Position numbers and translations under genes: made by a program. Below the pieces are notes generated by a model. That model ran no database searches. It worked only from the letters and a program-made list of their open reading frames with translations, and was not told the origin of the DNA. From NCBI GenBank assembly GCA_043804925.1, contig JAZDIP010000037.1:12462-76461 (forward strand): 64,000 bases of DNA, in the 5' to 3' direction. Origin of the DNA: ChocPot-Mid sp043804925 (GTDB lineage Bacteria > Bacteroidota > Ignavibacteria > Kapaibacteriales > UBA2268). Of the stretch, positions 17,054-25,311 are shown piece by piece (positions within the stretch are counted from its first letter, which is position 1; every line of letters begins with the position of its first letter).

Positions 17054-20000
17054 ATGTTTGGACTAATTAAATACATCAGTCTTGCAGTTGCATTCGTTTT
17101 AATAGCGAATTTGCAGGTGATTGCAGGTTTCATTGAAAATAAAGGTCAATGGGACAACCATGTGAAATATCTATATCAAACAACTAACCTAAATGTTTGG
17201 ATAACTGATGAATCATTAGTTTTTGACAACTACAAAATTCAATTATTAAAATCACATGGCGGTAAGCATATTTCAGGTCATGTTATCTCAATGAAGATGG
17301 AGAATCTTAATAAATCTGTACATTTTATTCCTATAAGCAAACATCAGGAATATTATAATTACTTTATAGGGAATAACCAAAGCAAATGGGCTTCGGGTGT
17401 GCCGGTTTTTGAAGAATGTAAAATTAAAAATGTTTGGAATGGTGTTGATTTGAGCTTACATTCAGAAAAAATTCCGAATTCCGAATTCCGAATTACAAAT
17501 GAACACACCCCGTCACTTCGTGACACCCCTCTTGATAGAGGGGATAAATTGGAAAATTTTAGATATGATTTTATTGTTGCTCCGGGGGCTAGTACACAAA
17601 ACATTCAGTTCAGCTTTGAAGGATGTGATGATATTAAAATTAATACAGCAGGTGAACTCGTTTTTAACACATCAATTGGTGAATTGAACCATGGGAAAAT
17701 ATTTGCATGGCAGTTAATTGGGACTGAAAGAAAAGAAGTAGCCTGTTGTTTTGAAAGAGTCACAGGAAATAAATTTACAATTAAAACAGCAGATTATGAT
17801 AAAACAAAAGAATTAATAATTGACCCACTTGTTTATTCAACATTTATTGGTGGTTCCGCTTATGAAGAAGTCAAAGATATTAAGACCGATGCCTTAGGCA
17901 ATGTTTATATTTGTGGGAATACTAATTCCAATAATTTCCCGACAATCCCCGGAGGATATGACCAATCGTATAATGGCAATTATGATGCTTTTGTGAGTAA
18001 ATTGAATTCTGACGGGAGCGGACTGATTTTTTCCACATTCATTGGTTCTGACGAAGATGACAAGGCATCAAGTCTTGATATAGATGCTTCTGGAAATGTT
18101 TTTGTTACAGGATTAACCGCATCTTCATCTTTTCCCATAACCATGGGTGCTTACGATATGATTGCAAATGGTGAATTCGATGCCTTTGTACTTAAGCTCG
18201 GCTCATCCGGTGGCAACCTCCTTTATTCAACATTTCTTGGTGGTTCCATCTATGATGAAGCAAAGTCAATTGTGATAGATAATATGGGATATGCTTTCGT
18301 TACCGGCAAAACATATTCTGCTGATTTTCCTGTTACATCAGGTTCGTACGATGAGATGTTCGGAGGGGGGCAGGATATATTTGTCTGTAAGATTGGTGCT
18401 GAGGGAACTACTCTTGATTTTTCAACTTATATCGGTGGAGCGGGTATTGACATTGCAAACAGCATTGACCTGGATGTCAGTAAAAATGTATATATCACAG
18501 GAGAAACAGAATCGGATGATTATCCGACAACAGGAGGTGCATTCGATATCAGCTTTAACGGTGGCAGAGATGTTATTGTCAGTAAGTTCAATTCTTCATT
18601 GAATGCTTTAATGTATTCAACATTCATCGGTGGCAGTGCCAATGATGCAGGTTATGGTATAACAATTGACAATTCTTCAAATGCGATTATCTGTGGTGAA
18701 ACAATATCGGGGAGCTATCCTACAACCTTCGGTAGTTATGATTTATCTTTCAATGGCGGTGTTGACGGGATTGTTTCTAAACTTAATTCAACCGGTTCTT
18801 CTCTTGTTTTTTCTACATTTATGGGGGGAACCGGAGATGACCGGTTATGTGGTATAGAATTGGATAATTCAAACAATATTTATTTAGCGGGATATTCGGG
18901 AAGTATTGATTTTCCTGTTTCAAGCAATGCTGTCGGTAAAACCAATTCCGGTGCTTATGATGCAGTCATTGTTAGATTATTATCTGCCGGTAACAGTCTG
19001 GGTTATTCCTCATATCTCGGTGGAGCTCAAAACGAAGAATCTTATGCTATTGCATTAAGCAGCGATTTAAATGCAATTATTTGCGGCTCGACTGCATCCT
19101 CCGATTTTCCGAGTACAAGCGGTTGTTATGACAACTCATTTAATGGACAAATAGACGGTTTCGTTTCTAAGGTTAGCGGATTAGATGTACCAACTATAAC
19201 CACCGGCTACGTATTGGGAGAATATTGTGCAGGAAGCAAATTTAATGTAAATTATACTGTAAGTTCAAACTTCTCATCCGGAAATGAGTTTATTGCGGAA
19301 CTTTCCAATTCAAGCGGTGATTTTTCAAATCCTGATACTATTGGGACAATTAGCTCTGTAACATCGGGTTCCATGCTTGTGACATTACCAAAAAATTTAA
19401 CGACCGGATATGGATACAGAATAAGAATTGTAGCATCAAATCCTGAGAGTATTGGGACAGATAACGGTGAAAATATAGCAATAAATGAATTGCCTGCAAT
19501 GAATATTGACGGAAATTTTGAACCCTGCTCCGGAAAAACCTACACTTATAGCACTAATAGTGATATGGGATTTGCATATTTATGGTCGGTTACGGGGGGA
19601 GATTTACAGGGAAATAATAATTCGTCTTCAATTGTTATTCTTTGGGGGACTGATTCTCTTGCTACCATACAATTGATAAAAAGAAGTCTTACGACTAATT
19701 GTACGGATACTTTAAGTTATGATATTATGGTTAAGTTTCCTCCCGTTACGGAAATTGGATATGGAAAATATGAAGTTTGTGTTGGCGAAATTGTCGAATA
19801 CATATCTGCCGGAGGTTCAGTTGCTACAGATAATTGGGTGGTACAGGGAGGAACTGTTTTATCTTCAGATGGCTCAAAAGCAAGAGTCCGTTGGAATTAT
19901 GCCGGTAACGGCTGGATTGAAATGCAAAAAACAAGTGAATTCGGCTGCGTTGGTAAAGATAAAAGAGATGTAATAGTGAATCCTATTCCGACAGCCCAGA

Positions 20001-21187
20001 TATATGGCAACAGCAATGCGTATTCCGGTAAACGGACATTATACAAATCAATGGTTGAAGCCGGAACGGGGAGCTGGTGGCAGGTTATTGGAGGAACAAC
20101 ACAGGATTCGACTTCTGACAGTGTTTATATAACATGGGGACAACCCGGAACCGGATGGTTGCGGCTCATCAAGTACTATCAGGAAACCGATTGCAGTGAT
20201 ACAGCCGAATTGAATATAACAATTAATCCGGGATTGCCCGCAGGAGAAATTGAAGGCAAAAACCAGGTTTGCTCAGATAACATTGAACCATACTCAACGG
20301 AACAGGTAGATAATACTTATATAAGATGGTATGTAAAGGGTGGAAGTATAATCGGGGCGGACAATGGATTTGATATAAACGTCAATTGGAAATCTGCCGG
20401 GGCAGGAGAAGTTAAATATGTTCTGACCGAGTATGGTTCAGGAAATAAGGATTCGGTATCTCTTTCCGTAACCATCAACCCAACACCCGATATTAATTTT
20501 CCTCAATTGCCGGATATTTGCGAAAATGGTGAACCAATCTCGTTGAACATGGCTGAACCGGTTGGCGGTGATTATTCGGGAGAGGGTGTTGATATGGACT
20601 ATTTTTATCCTGACAGGGTAGGTGTTGGTTCAAACGAAATAACATATTCTTTTACAAATCAATTCGGATGCGAAGGAACCAAAACAATAACAATAGTAGT
20701 TAATCCCAAACCGGAAAAACCGGTTATTAGTTCGACATCCCAGGGATTTATTTCAAATTACGATGAAGGTAATCAATGGTTTTTAAATGGTGAAGCAATT
20801 GAAGGAGAAACAGGAAAAGAACTGATTAATCATGAAAGCGGTGTTTTTTCGGTTCAGGTAACTGATTCCAACGGATGTGTTTCGGATATGTCCAACCAAA
20901 TTGAAGTAGCTGTTGAGGATATACTCCGGATTACAGGTTTATCAATTTATCCAAATCCTGCGGAAAATCATGTTTTGATAAAAAACGAGTCGAATGATAT
21001 AATAAGGAGAATTGAAATAATTGATATATTTGGCAATAAAGTTTTGGGATATTCATCTGATTTAATGATTCAGGATAAAGTAATCTTACAAAAATTAAAT
21101 ATTAGTGAAATTAATAATGGTTTTTACATAATAAAATTATATTTTAGTGATTTTATTGTCGCCGAAAAGTTGATTATAAACCATTAG
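17054..21187 (+). CDS. SBBP beta-propeller / PKD-like protein with T9SS sorting domain
   Basis: A 1377-residue secreted paralogue of the protein at 1856. ATG 17054 is preferred to TTG 17018 because GGAGGT (17045-17050) and a signal peptide (1-23) frame it. Order of parts: ENKGQW N-terminal domain; about seven SBBP repeats (residues ~261-710); the linker domain ending YRIRIVASNP; four PKD-like modules (about 815-1130); a LPDIC-type module; an Ig-like QWF module; and a diverged T9SS type A domain (from ~1305; SIYPNPAEN, IDIFGNKV, GFYIIKL). Unlike the three cargo genes at the window start, its sorting domain shares no long DNA identity with them. Residues ~140-164 are encoded by inserted heptamers and two palindromes (PSLRDTPLDRGD). 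Confidence 0.88.
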   Translation: MFGLIKYISLAVAFVLIANLQVIAGFIENKGQWDNHVKYLYQTTNLNVWITDESLVFDNYKIQLLKSHGGKHISGHVISMKMENLNKSVHFIPISKHQEYYNYFIGNNQSKWASGVPVFEECKIKNVWNGVDLSLHSEKIPNSEFRITNEHTPSLRDTPLDRGDKLENFRYDFIVAPGASTQNIQFSFEGCDDIKINTAGELVFNTSIGELNHGKIFAWQLIGTERKEVACCFERVTGNKFTIKTADYDKTKELIIDPLVYSTFIGGSAYEEVKDIKTDALGNVYICGNTNSNNFPTIPGGYDQSYNGNYDAFVSKLNSDGSGLIFSTFIGSDEDDKASSLDIDASGNVFVTGLTASSSFPITMGAYDMIANGEFDAFVLKLGSSGGNLLYSTFLGGSIYDEAKSIVIDNMGYAFVTGKTYSADFPVTSGSYDEMFGGGQDIFVCKIGAEGTTLDFSTYIGGAGIDIANSIDLDVSKNVYITGETESDDYPTTGGAFDISFNGGRDVIVSKFNSSLNALMYSTFIGGSANDAGYGITIDNSSNAIICGETISGSYPTTFGSYDLSFNGGVDGIVSKLNSTGSSLVFSTFMGGTGDDRLCGIELDNSNNIYLAGYSGSIDFPVSSNAVGKTNSGAYDAVIVRLLSAGNSLGYSSYLGGAQNEESYAIALSSDLNAIICGSTASSDFPSTSGCYDNSFNGQIDGFVSKVSGLDVPTITTGYVLGEYCAGSKFNVNYTVSSNFSSGNEFIAELSNSSGDFSNPDTIGTISSVTSGSMLVTLPKNLTTGYGYRIRIVASNPESIGTDNGENIAINELPAMNIDGNFEPCSGKTYTYSTNSDMGFAYLWSVTGGDLQGNNNSSSIVILWGTDSLATIQLIKRSLTTNCTDTLSYDIMVKFPPVTEIGYGKYEVCVGEIVEYISAGGSVATDNWVVQGGTVLSSDGSKARVRWNYAGNGWIEMQKTSEFGCVGKDKRDVIVNPIPTAQIYGNSNAYSGKRTLYKSMVEAGTGSWWQVIGGTTQDSTSDSVYITWGQPGTGWLRLIKYYQETDCSDTAELNITINPGLPAGEIEGKNQVCSDNIEPYSTEQVDNTYIRWYVKGGSIIGADNGFDINVNWKSAGAGEVKYVLTEYGSGNKDSVSLSVTINPTPDINFPQLPDICENGEPISLNMAEPVGGDYSGEGVDMDYFYPDRVGVGSNEITYSFTNQFGCEGTKTITIVVNPKPEKPVISSTSQGFISNYDEGNQWFLNGEAIEGETGKELINHESGVFSVQVTDSNGCVSDMSNQIEVAVEDILRITGLSIYPNPAENHVLIKNESNDIIRRIEIIDIFGNKVLGYSSDLMIQDKVILQKLNISEINNGFYIIKLYFSDFIVAEKLIINH
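17471..17543. repeat. In-frame heptamer array plus two palindromes
   Basis: Four 7-nt units (attccga three times, then attacaa) at 17471-17498 are followed by two perfect hairpins: gtcac-ttc-gtgac (17512-17524) and cccctc-ttgata-gagggg (17526-17543). All are translated within the SBBP protein, between the conserved LSLHSEK and FRYDF segments, which are nearly adjacent in the paralogue. Confidence 0.88.
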
Positions 21188-21218
21188 CTTGTTTCCTTTG
21201 CGAAACGAGAACTGTAAA

Positions 21219-21244
21219 CGTCATTCGACAAGTTCAGGATGACG
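21219..21244. repeat. Dispersed palindrome (cgtcat...atgacg)
   Basis: A short inverted repeat built on cgtcat-TCGACAAGTTCAGG-atgacg. It is the same family as the elements at 24646, 35031 (inside metG) and 49108. It ends 8 nt before the next gene's first ATG. Confidence 0.7.
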
Positions 21245-21251
21245 ATTTTAG

Positions 21252-21824
21252 ATGACAGAAAAGAAGAATGGGGCACTGATTGCAGAAAACGAAAAAAGTA
21301 TGAAAAAACTATATATTTTTGTTGAGGGAAATGATGATGAGCTTTATTTTAATACCATCGTCGTTCCCTTATTAATTGACAAATATGCCGATATCGAAAT
21401 CATTCAATATGCTCAAATGAAAAAAGAAAAAGTTGAACTTTTTATTTTAAGTATTAATACTTTGAAGTTTGACTACCTCCTTATTGCTGATATAGATTTT
21501 CATAATTCAGTCAGGCAAAAAAAGAAATTTCTCGAATTACGGTTTTCAAATTTGGATTCTGATTTGATTTATATCGTCGTAAAGGAAATTGAAAGCTGGT
21601 ATTATGCCGGTATAAAAGATGAACAAAGCAGGGAATTAGGCGTTAAACCAATGAAAAATACTAATGAACTCGTAAAAGAGGAATTCAATTTGCTTTATCA
21701 CAGAAAATTCAAATCGAGAATTGATTTTATGCTCGAGTTGCTTAAGGAATATTCAATTAAAACCGCAATGAATAAGAATGAGTCTTTTAATTTCTTTGCT
21801 GAAAATGTTTTGTTCTCCGAATAG
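21252..21824 (+). CDS. TOPRIM-like protein (DUF4276/DUF4435-like)
   Basis: A protein of 190 residues, or 174 if translation starts at ATG 21300, which matches the usual MKKLYIFVEG opening of such proteins better; neither start has a clear Shine-Dalgarno site. The pattern (F)VEGNDDE, then ADIDF, then KEIESWYYAG suggests a TOPRIM fold with its metal-binding acidic residues, as in OLD-type nucleases and the small single-domain proteins found beside ATPases. No ATPase partner gene lies next to it here, and the DUF assignment is by resemblance only. It converges with the truncated flgD. The function may be nucleic-acid processing or defence; this is inference. Confidence 0.6.
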   Translation: MTEKKNGALIAENEKSMKKLYIFVEGNDDELYFNTIVVPLLIDKYADIEIIQYAQMKKEKVELFILSINTLKFDYLLIADIDFHNSVRQKKKFLELRFSNLDSDLIYIVVKEIESWYYAGIKDEQSRELGVKPMKNTNELVKEEFNLLYHRKFKSRIDFMLELLKEYSIKTAMNKNESFNFFAENVLFSE

Positions 21825-21864
21825 AAAATTTTTCGGATATAATTAATTCCAAATTTATTGACTC

Positions 21865-22407
21865 TTAACCACCGTATATCTCGAAAATGTCTTCGTAAGG
21901 AATTTGTATTTTGTTCATAACAAAATAACAACCTTCCTCTGTGAAAATCATTTTGCGGATTTCATCAATTATGTATGTTGAAAGCTTAATTTCTTTACCT
22001 GAGTAATCCCATGAAATTGCATTTATGAAGTACACTCCGGCTTTTAAATCATTTTCATTTTTATTTATTGACGGTACAATTAGCCGTATTTCAGAATTTT
22101 CAACAGATAATTTATCTTTCGGGAATTCGTAAACAATATTTCCTGCTTTATCCGAAATAAATACTTGAATTTTTCCTAAATTTGCGGATGCTTGAATATA
22201 AAACACGGATTGGTTTTTCCCATCAAAAAAGAATTTATTTGCTTTTACTTTTGCTTTTTTCCCGATTAATCCCGGAATAGCAGAATTGGAAATTGACTCG
22301 GTTAGAAGCTTGTTATCCTCTTCCTCAACAAAATTAAAAATCGTTGAGGTTCGGCTTTCCAACTGATAAAGCTTAACAAGCAGTTCTGCAAATCCGGTAT
22401 TATCCAT
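21865..22407 (-). CDS. FlgD-like hook-capping protein, N-terminally truncated
   Basis: A 180-residue protein matching the flagellar hook assembly scaffold FlgD from its MDNT-x-F...QLES motif onward. Also visible are GLIGKKAKV, the Ig-like part (KIQVFISDKAGNIVYEF, then LKAGVYFI) and the C-terminal pattern I-DEIRKM...VMNKIQIPYEDIFEI that closes the FlgD Tudor-like domain. Normal FlgD (about 220+ residues) begins with a further segment containing FLKLLVAQLQNQDP, which is absent. A TAA lies four codons upstream in frame, so it cannot simply be extended. There is no good Shine-Dalgarno site. No other flagellar gene is in the window. It could be a decayed or repurposed gene. Confidence 0.65.
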   Translation of the reverse strand: MDNTGFAELLVKLYQLESRTSTIFNFVEEEDNKLLTESISNSAIPGLIGKKAKVKANKFFFDGKNQSVFYIQASANLGKIQVFISDKAGNIVYEFPKDKLSVENSEIRLIVPSINKNENDLKAGVYFINAISWDYSGKEIKLSTYIIDEIRKMIFTEEGCYFVMNKIQIPYEDIFEIYGG

Positions 22408-22427
22408 TTTCAGAAATTAAATTATTT

Positions 22428-22484
22428 TCAAAAAATGAATATATTGAGCAGTAGCTTGCGGTATATATAATTTAAAAATTTCAT
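22428..22484 (-). CDS. Possible 18-codon leader ORF before the flgD-like gene
   Basis: An 18-residue ORF (starting MKFLNYIYRK) has a strong GGAGG (plus-strand 22491-22495) 6 nt before its ATG, better than that of the gene it precedes. It ends 20 nt before the flgD-like ATG and in a different frame. It may be a leader peptide that couples translation, or the broken start of the original gene; it does not resemble the missing FlgD N-terminus. Confidence 0.25.
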   Translation of the reverse strand: MKFLNYIYRKLLLNIFIF

Positions 22485-22909
22485 TTGTTTCCTCCCTGAA
22501 TTAGTTTACATCATGTAATAATTTTACAACAACACAATAAGTTAGAACAATAAAAATGCCATTAAACTGGATTTAAGGCAACAAATTATTAACAAAAAAT
22601 GTGGACAATATACTCGTTTTTCCTGGACGCTTTAAGATAGTTAATTTATGCTAGTTAGAAGAATAGAATTTATTCCATGAAAAAATGGAAAAACGAAAAT
22701 AATATATTGTTGAGAAATTGTAAAAAACTACCATCATCTTTTAGTATAAAGTACCAAGAAAGTATTTTAATAATTGTATGTTTATGAATAATATTATTCA
22801 GTTGTCGAATATTATCCTTAATTGAAAAGTAAATAAATATGTTTTAGTATGGAATCTAATTCTTTTTGGTTAATAGTTAAAATCTTAATATCTTTATTTT
22901 TTTTTATTT
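22485..22909. other. AT-rich intergenic region
   Basis: Divergent spacer between the flgD-like gene and the C69 peptidase gene. I see no gene, RNA or clear promoter pair in it. Confidence 0.5.
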
Positions 22910-22934
22910 GTCATTCCTGCGAAAGCAGGAATCC
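22910..22934. repeat. Dispersed palindrome (attcctgc-gaaa-gcaggaat)
   Basis: A perfect 8-bp-arm hairpin with a gaaa loop, within the gtcattcctgcgaaag element common in many bacterial genomes. It lies in the leader of the C69 peptidase, in frame with it, and read through it gives SCESRNP before the chosen start. Confidence 0.8.
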
Positions 22935-22968
22935 AAGGATTATTATTTCATTATTTATTGAGGTAAAG

Positions 22969-24603
22969 ATGGGTTTTATTAAGTTCTTCGCGGCAGCAAT
23001 GCTTGGATTTATATTAATTTTTAACAATTCCGATTCATGCACAAATTATTTAATCACAAAAGGAGCTTCAGTTGACGGCTCGACAATGATAACTTACAAT
23101 GCGGATGCAGGCGGTTTTATGGAACCTTTAAGATTTCACCCTCCTGCAGATTATAAGGAAGGCGATTCACTTGAAATTTACGATTGGGATTCGGGAAAAT
23201 ATCTTGGGAAAATCAAACAGGTATTGCATACATACTCTGTCATCGGAAACATGAACGAACATCAGGTTTCTATTGGAGAAACAACTTTTGGAGGACGACC
23301 CGAATTGCAGGATACAACAGCAATAATGGATTACGGTAGCTTAATGTACATCGCTTTACAAAGAGCAAAAACTGCACGTGAAGCAATTAAAGTAATGACC
23401 GACCTTGTTGCCGAATACGGATATTGCAGTCATGGTGAGTCTTTTTCCATTGCCGACCCAAATGAGTGTTGGATTTTAGATATGTTAGGAAAAGGTGCTG
23501 AAGAAAAAGGAGCTGTGTGGGCGGCACGTCGCATTCCCGATGGTTACGTGGCGGCTCATGCCAATCAGGCACGTATAAGAGAGATTCTTGTTAATGACCC
23601 GGACAATTGTCTTTATTCAAAGGATGCAATGACATTCGCTAAGAAAAAGGGCTGGTGGAATCCCGATTCGGCAAAATTCTCATTTGCAGATACTTATGCA
23701 CCGCTTGACCCGGGAGCATTGCTCTTTTGCGAAAACAGGGTCTGGAGATTTTTTTCACGAATTGCTCCCTCACAAAATTTCGATACTGCATACTGGAGAG
23801 CAGTCAAAGGAGTAGAACCATATCCACTTTACATTAAGCCCGATAAAAGAGTATCAGTTGCCGATGTTATTTCGCTTATGCGAGACCACTTTGAAGGTAC
23901 GCCATGGGATATGACAAAGGGCTTAGCTGCTGGACCTTTCGGTTGCCCTGTACGTTGGAAAGGATTGACATGGAAAATCGAGGGTGATACAATCAACGAC
24001 TATGCATGGGAACGTCCCGTTTCGACACAGCAGACTGCGTTTGCTTTCGTTTCGCAGATGCGTTCTTTCCTACCAAATGAGATAGGTGGCTGCTTTTGGT
24101 ATGGCGTTGACGACAATTATACAAATGTTTATATGCCGCTGTATTGCTCGATGACACGGACACCTGCTTCATATTCATTCGGAAGCATCAAGGAATTTTC
24201 ATTTGAATCAGCTTTCTGGGTATTCAATCTGGTTGCTAATCTTGCTTATACAAAGTATTCATTTATGCTTAAAGATATTCAGCCCATTCAACAGGAATTG
24301 GAAAACAAATTCTTTGCCGTGCAACCTGCGATAGAGCAAGCCGCCGCAACGCTTTATAAAACAGATAAGAAACTTGCAGTTGATTTCTTAACGAATTATT
24401 CGGTAAATGAAGCCGAAGGAGTTGTTGACAGATGGCAGGAGCTTTGGAAATCGCTTGTCGTTAAGTACAACGACGGATACATTAACGACGTAAATGTGAA
24501 CAATGGCAGAAGTCCGAAAAGCTCCTTTTACGGCACTGAGTATCTGAAACAGGTTATTAAAGAAAAGCCCGGGTATTATGAAATGAAGTGGCAGGAGAAA
24601 TAA
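22969..24603 (+). CDS. C69-family dipeptidase
   Basis: A 544-residue exported peptidase of the C69 (PepD-like, Ntn-hydrolase) family. ATG 22969 is chosen over 22849 because AGGTAAAG precedes it, a normal signal peptide follows (1-23), and the longer form would include a palindrome-coded SCESRNP segment. Cys24 directly after the predicted signal cleavage is the expected N-terminal nucleophile (DSC|TNYLI). Other family motifs are DGSTMITYNAD, NEHQVSIGETTFGGR, ESFSIADPNECWILDMLGKG and CENRVWRFFSRIAPS. It probably hydrolyses dipeptides in the periplasm. It stands alone and is followed immediately by repeats. Confidence 0.93.
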   Translation: MGFIKFFAAAMLGFILIFNNSDSCTNYLITKGASVDGSTMITYNADAGGFMEPLRFHPPADYKEGDSLEIYDWDSGKYLGKIKQVLHTYSVIGNMNEHQVSIGETTFGGRPELQDTTAIMDYGSLMYIALQRAKTAREAIKVMTDLVAEYGYCSHGESFSIADPNECWILDMLGKGAEEKGAVWAARRIPDGYVAAHANQARIREILVNDPDNCLYSKDAMTFAKKKGWWNPDSAKFSFADTYAPLDPGALLFCENRVWRFFSRIAPSQNFDTAYWRAVKGVEPYPLYIKPDKRVSVADVISLMRDHFEGTPWDMTKGLAAGPFGCPVRWKGLTWKIEGDTINDYAWERPVSTQQTAFAFVSQMRSFLPNEIGGCFWYGVDDNYTNVYMPLYCSMTRTPASYSFGSIKEFSFESAFWVFNLVANLAYTKYSFMLKDIQPIQQELENKFFAVQPAIEQAAATLYKTDKKLAVDFLTNYSVNEAEGVVDRWQELWKSLVVKYNDGYINDVNVNNGRSPKSSFYGTEYLKQVIKEKPGYYEMKWQEK

Positions 24604-24694
24604 TTGATAATTGATAATTGACAATTGATAATTAACCATCCCTAAGTCATCCTGAGCTTGTCGAAGGATATTATTAACAATTAACAATTAACAA
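24604..24694 (+). repeat. Two heptamer arrays flanking a palindrome
   Basis: 24604-24638 holds ttgataa, ttgataa, ttgacaa, ttgataa, ttaacca, starting on the base after the stop codon. 24646-24669 is the gtcatcctgagcttgtcgaa palindrome. 24674-24694 holds ttaacaa three times. The nested layout suggests that the two repeat classes use the same sites. The following 24695-24790 is AT-rich with 7-9-nt actttata-like echoes and no gene. Confidence 0.88.
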
Positions 24695-24790
24695 TGATAA
24701 TTAACCATTGTTTAAAACTTCCTTTTTTCGTAATTTCCCTCTTTGGAAACTTTTAAACTTTATACTTTATAAACTTTATGAACTAAGGTA

Positions 24791-24949
24791 ATGAACGAAC
24801 TCTATTACGGCGACTGCCTCGATGTGCTTAAGGAAATGCACAACCACAAAGTCGTCCAAATCCCCGGCAAAGGTTCACAAACCACCTTCAAGCAAAGCGT
24901 AAAAAGAGTGGATGTCGAGGAAGAGGAAATTAATATGTTTGGTGAATAA
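24791..24949 (+). pseudogene. DNA methyltransferase relic with large internal deletion
   Basis: A 52-codon ORF. Its first ~16 residues (MNELYYGDCLDVLKEM) are the N-terminal motif of site-specific N6-adenine DNA methyltransferases of the YYGD-(N/C)-L type. Its last ~30 (GKGSQTTFKQSVKR...INMFGE) resemble the C-terminal end of the same family. The whole catalytic core (SAM-binding FxGxG and DPPY motifs) is missing, so this looks like an in-frame deletion joining the two ends. Its base composition is clearly richer in G+C than that of the HNH and HEPN genes after it. It is probably the remains of a restriction-modification locus. No activity is expected. Confidence 0.6.
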
Positions 24950-24964
24950 TAAATTGGAGAAACC

Positions 24965-25264
24965 ATGAAAAAGAAATTAAGAAGATCTAATTCTACAACA
25001 TTAGGAGATTCCTTTAATTCCGAAATAATAGATAAAGTTTGGAAAAAAGGAAAAAGAATAACTAATAAATCTACCAAAAAGTATAGAAAGGATATATTTG
25101 GCAGAGAAATGAAATATGATGAATATGGGAACAGAAGAAACAAGAAGGGGTGGGAAATAGATCATTCAAAACCTGTAGTTTTAGGTGGTACTGACCATCT
25201 TAACAATTTACAACCTTTAAATTGGCTATCAAATCTTGAAAAAGGAGATAATTATCTTTATTAG
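24965..25264 (+). CDS. HNH endonuclease
   Basis: A 99-residue protein, rich in Lys/Arg at the N-terminus, with a C-terminal HNH nuclease motif: WEIDHSKPVVLGG (D66-H67), then DHLNNLQPL (N80/N81) and the closing N90-x-x-K93. The GGTDHLNNLQPL pattern is typical of small HNH proteins in restriction loci and phage-related islands. An RNxxGxExDH-like stretch precedes the ββα-metal core. It starts 15 bp after the methyltransferase relic and precedes the HEPN gene by 47 bp on the same strand, so the three may form one defence unit. ATTGGAG upstream of ATG 24965 is a fair ribosome-binding site. Confidence 0.82.
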   Translation: MKKKLRRSNSTTLGDSFNSEIIDKVWKKGKRITNKSTKKYRKDIFGREMKYDEYGNRRNKKGWEIDHSKPVVLGGTDHLNNLQPLNWLSNLEKGDNYLY

Positions 25265-25311
25265 AAATAAATATGTTTGAGGAATAAAGTAATAAAATAA
25301 ATAAATTTGTT

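Noticed and set aside
22849..22968. Longer N-terminus for the C69 dipeptidase starting at 22849
   Set aside because: It would place a palindrome-coded SCESRNP segment before a perfectly good signal peptide; ATG 22969 has a better ribosome-binding site and puts Cys24 at the mature N-terminus.
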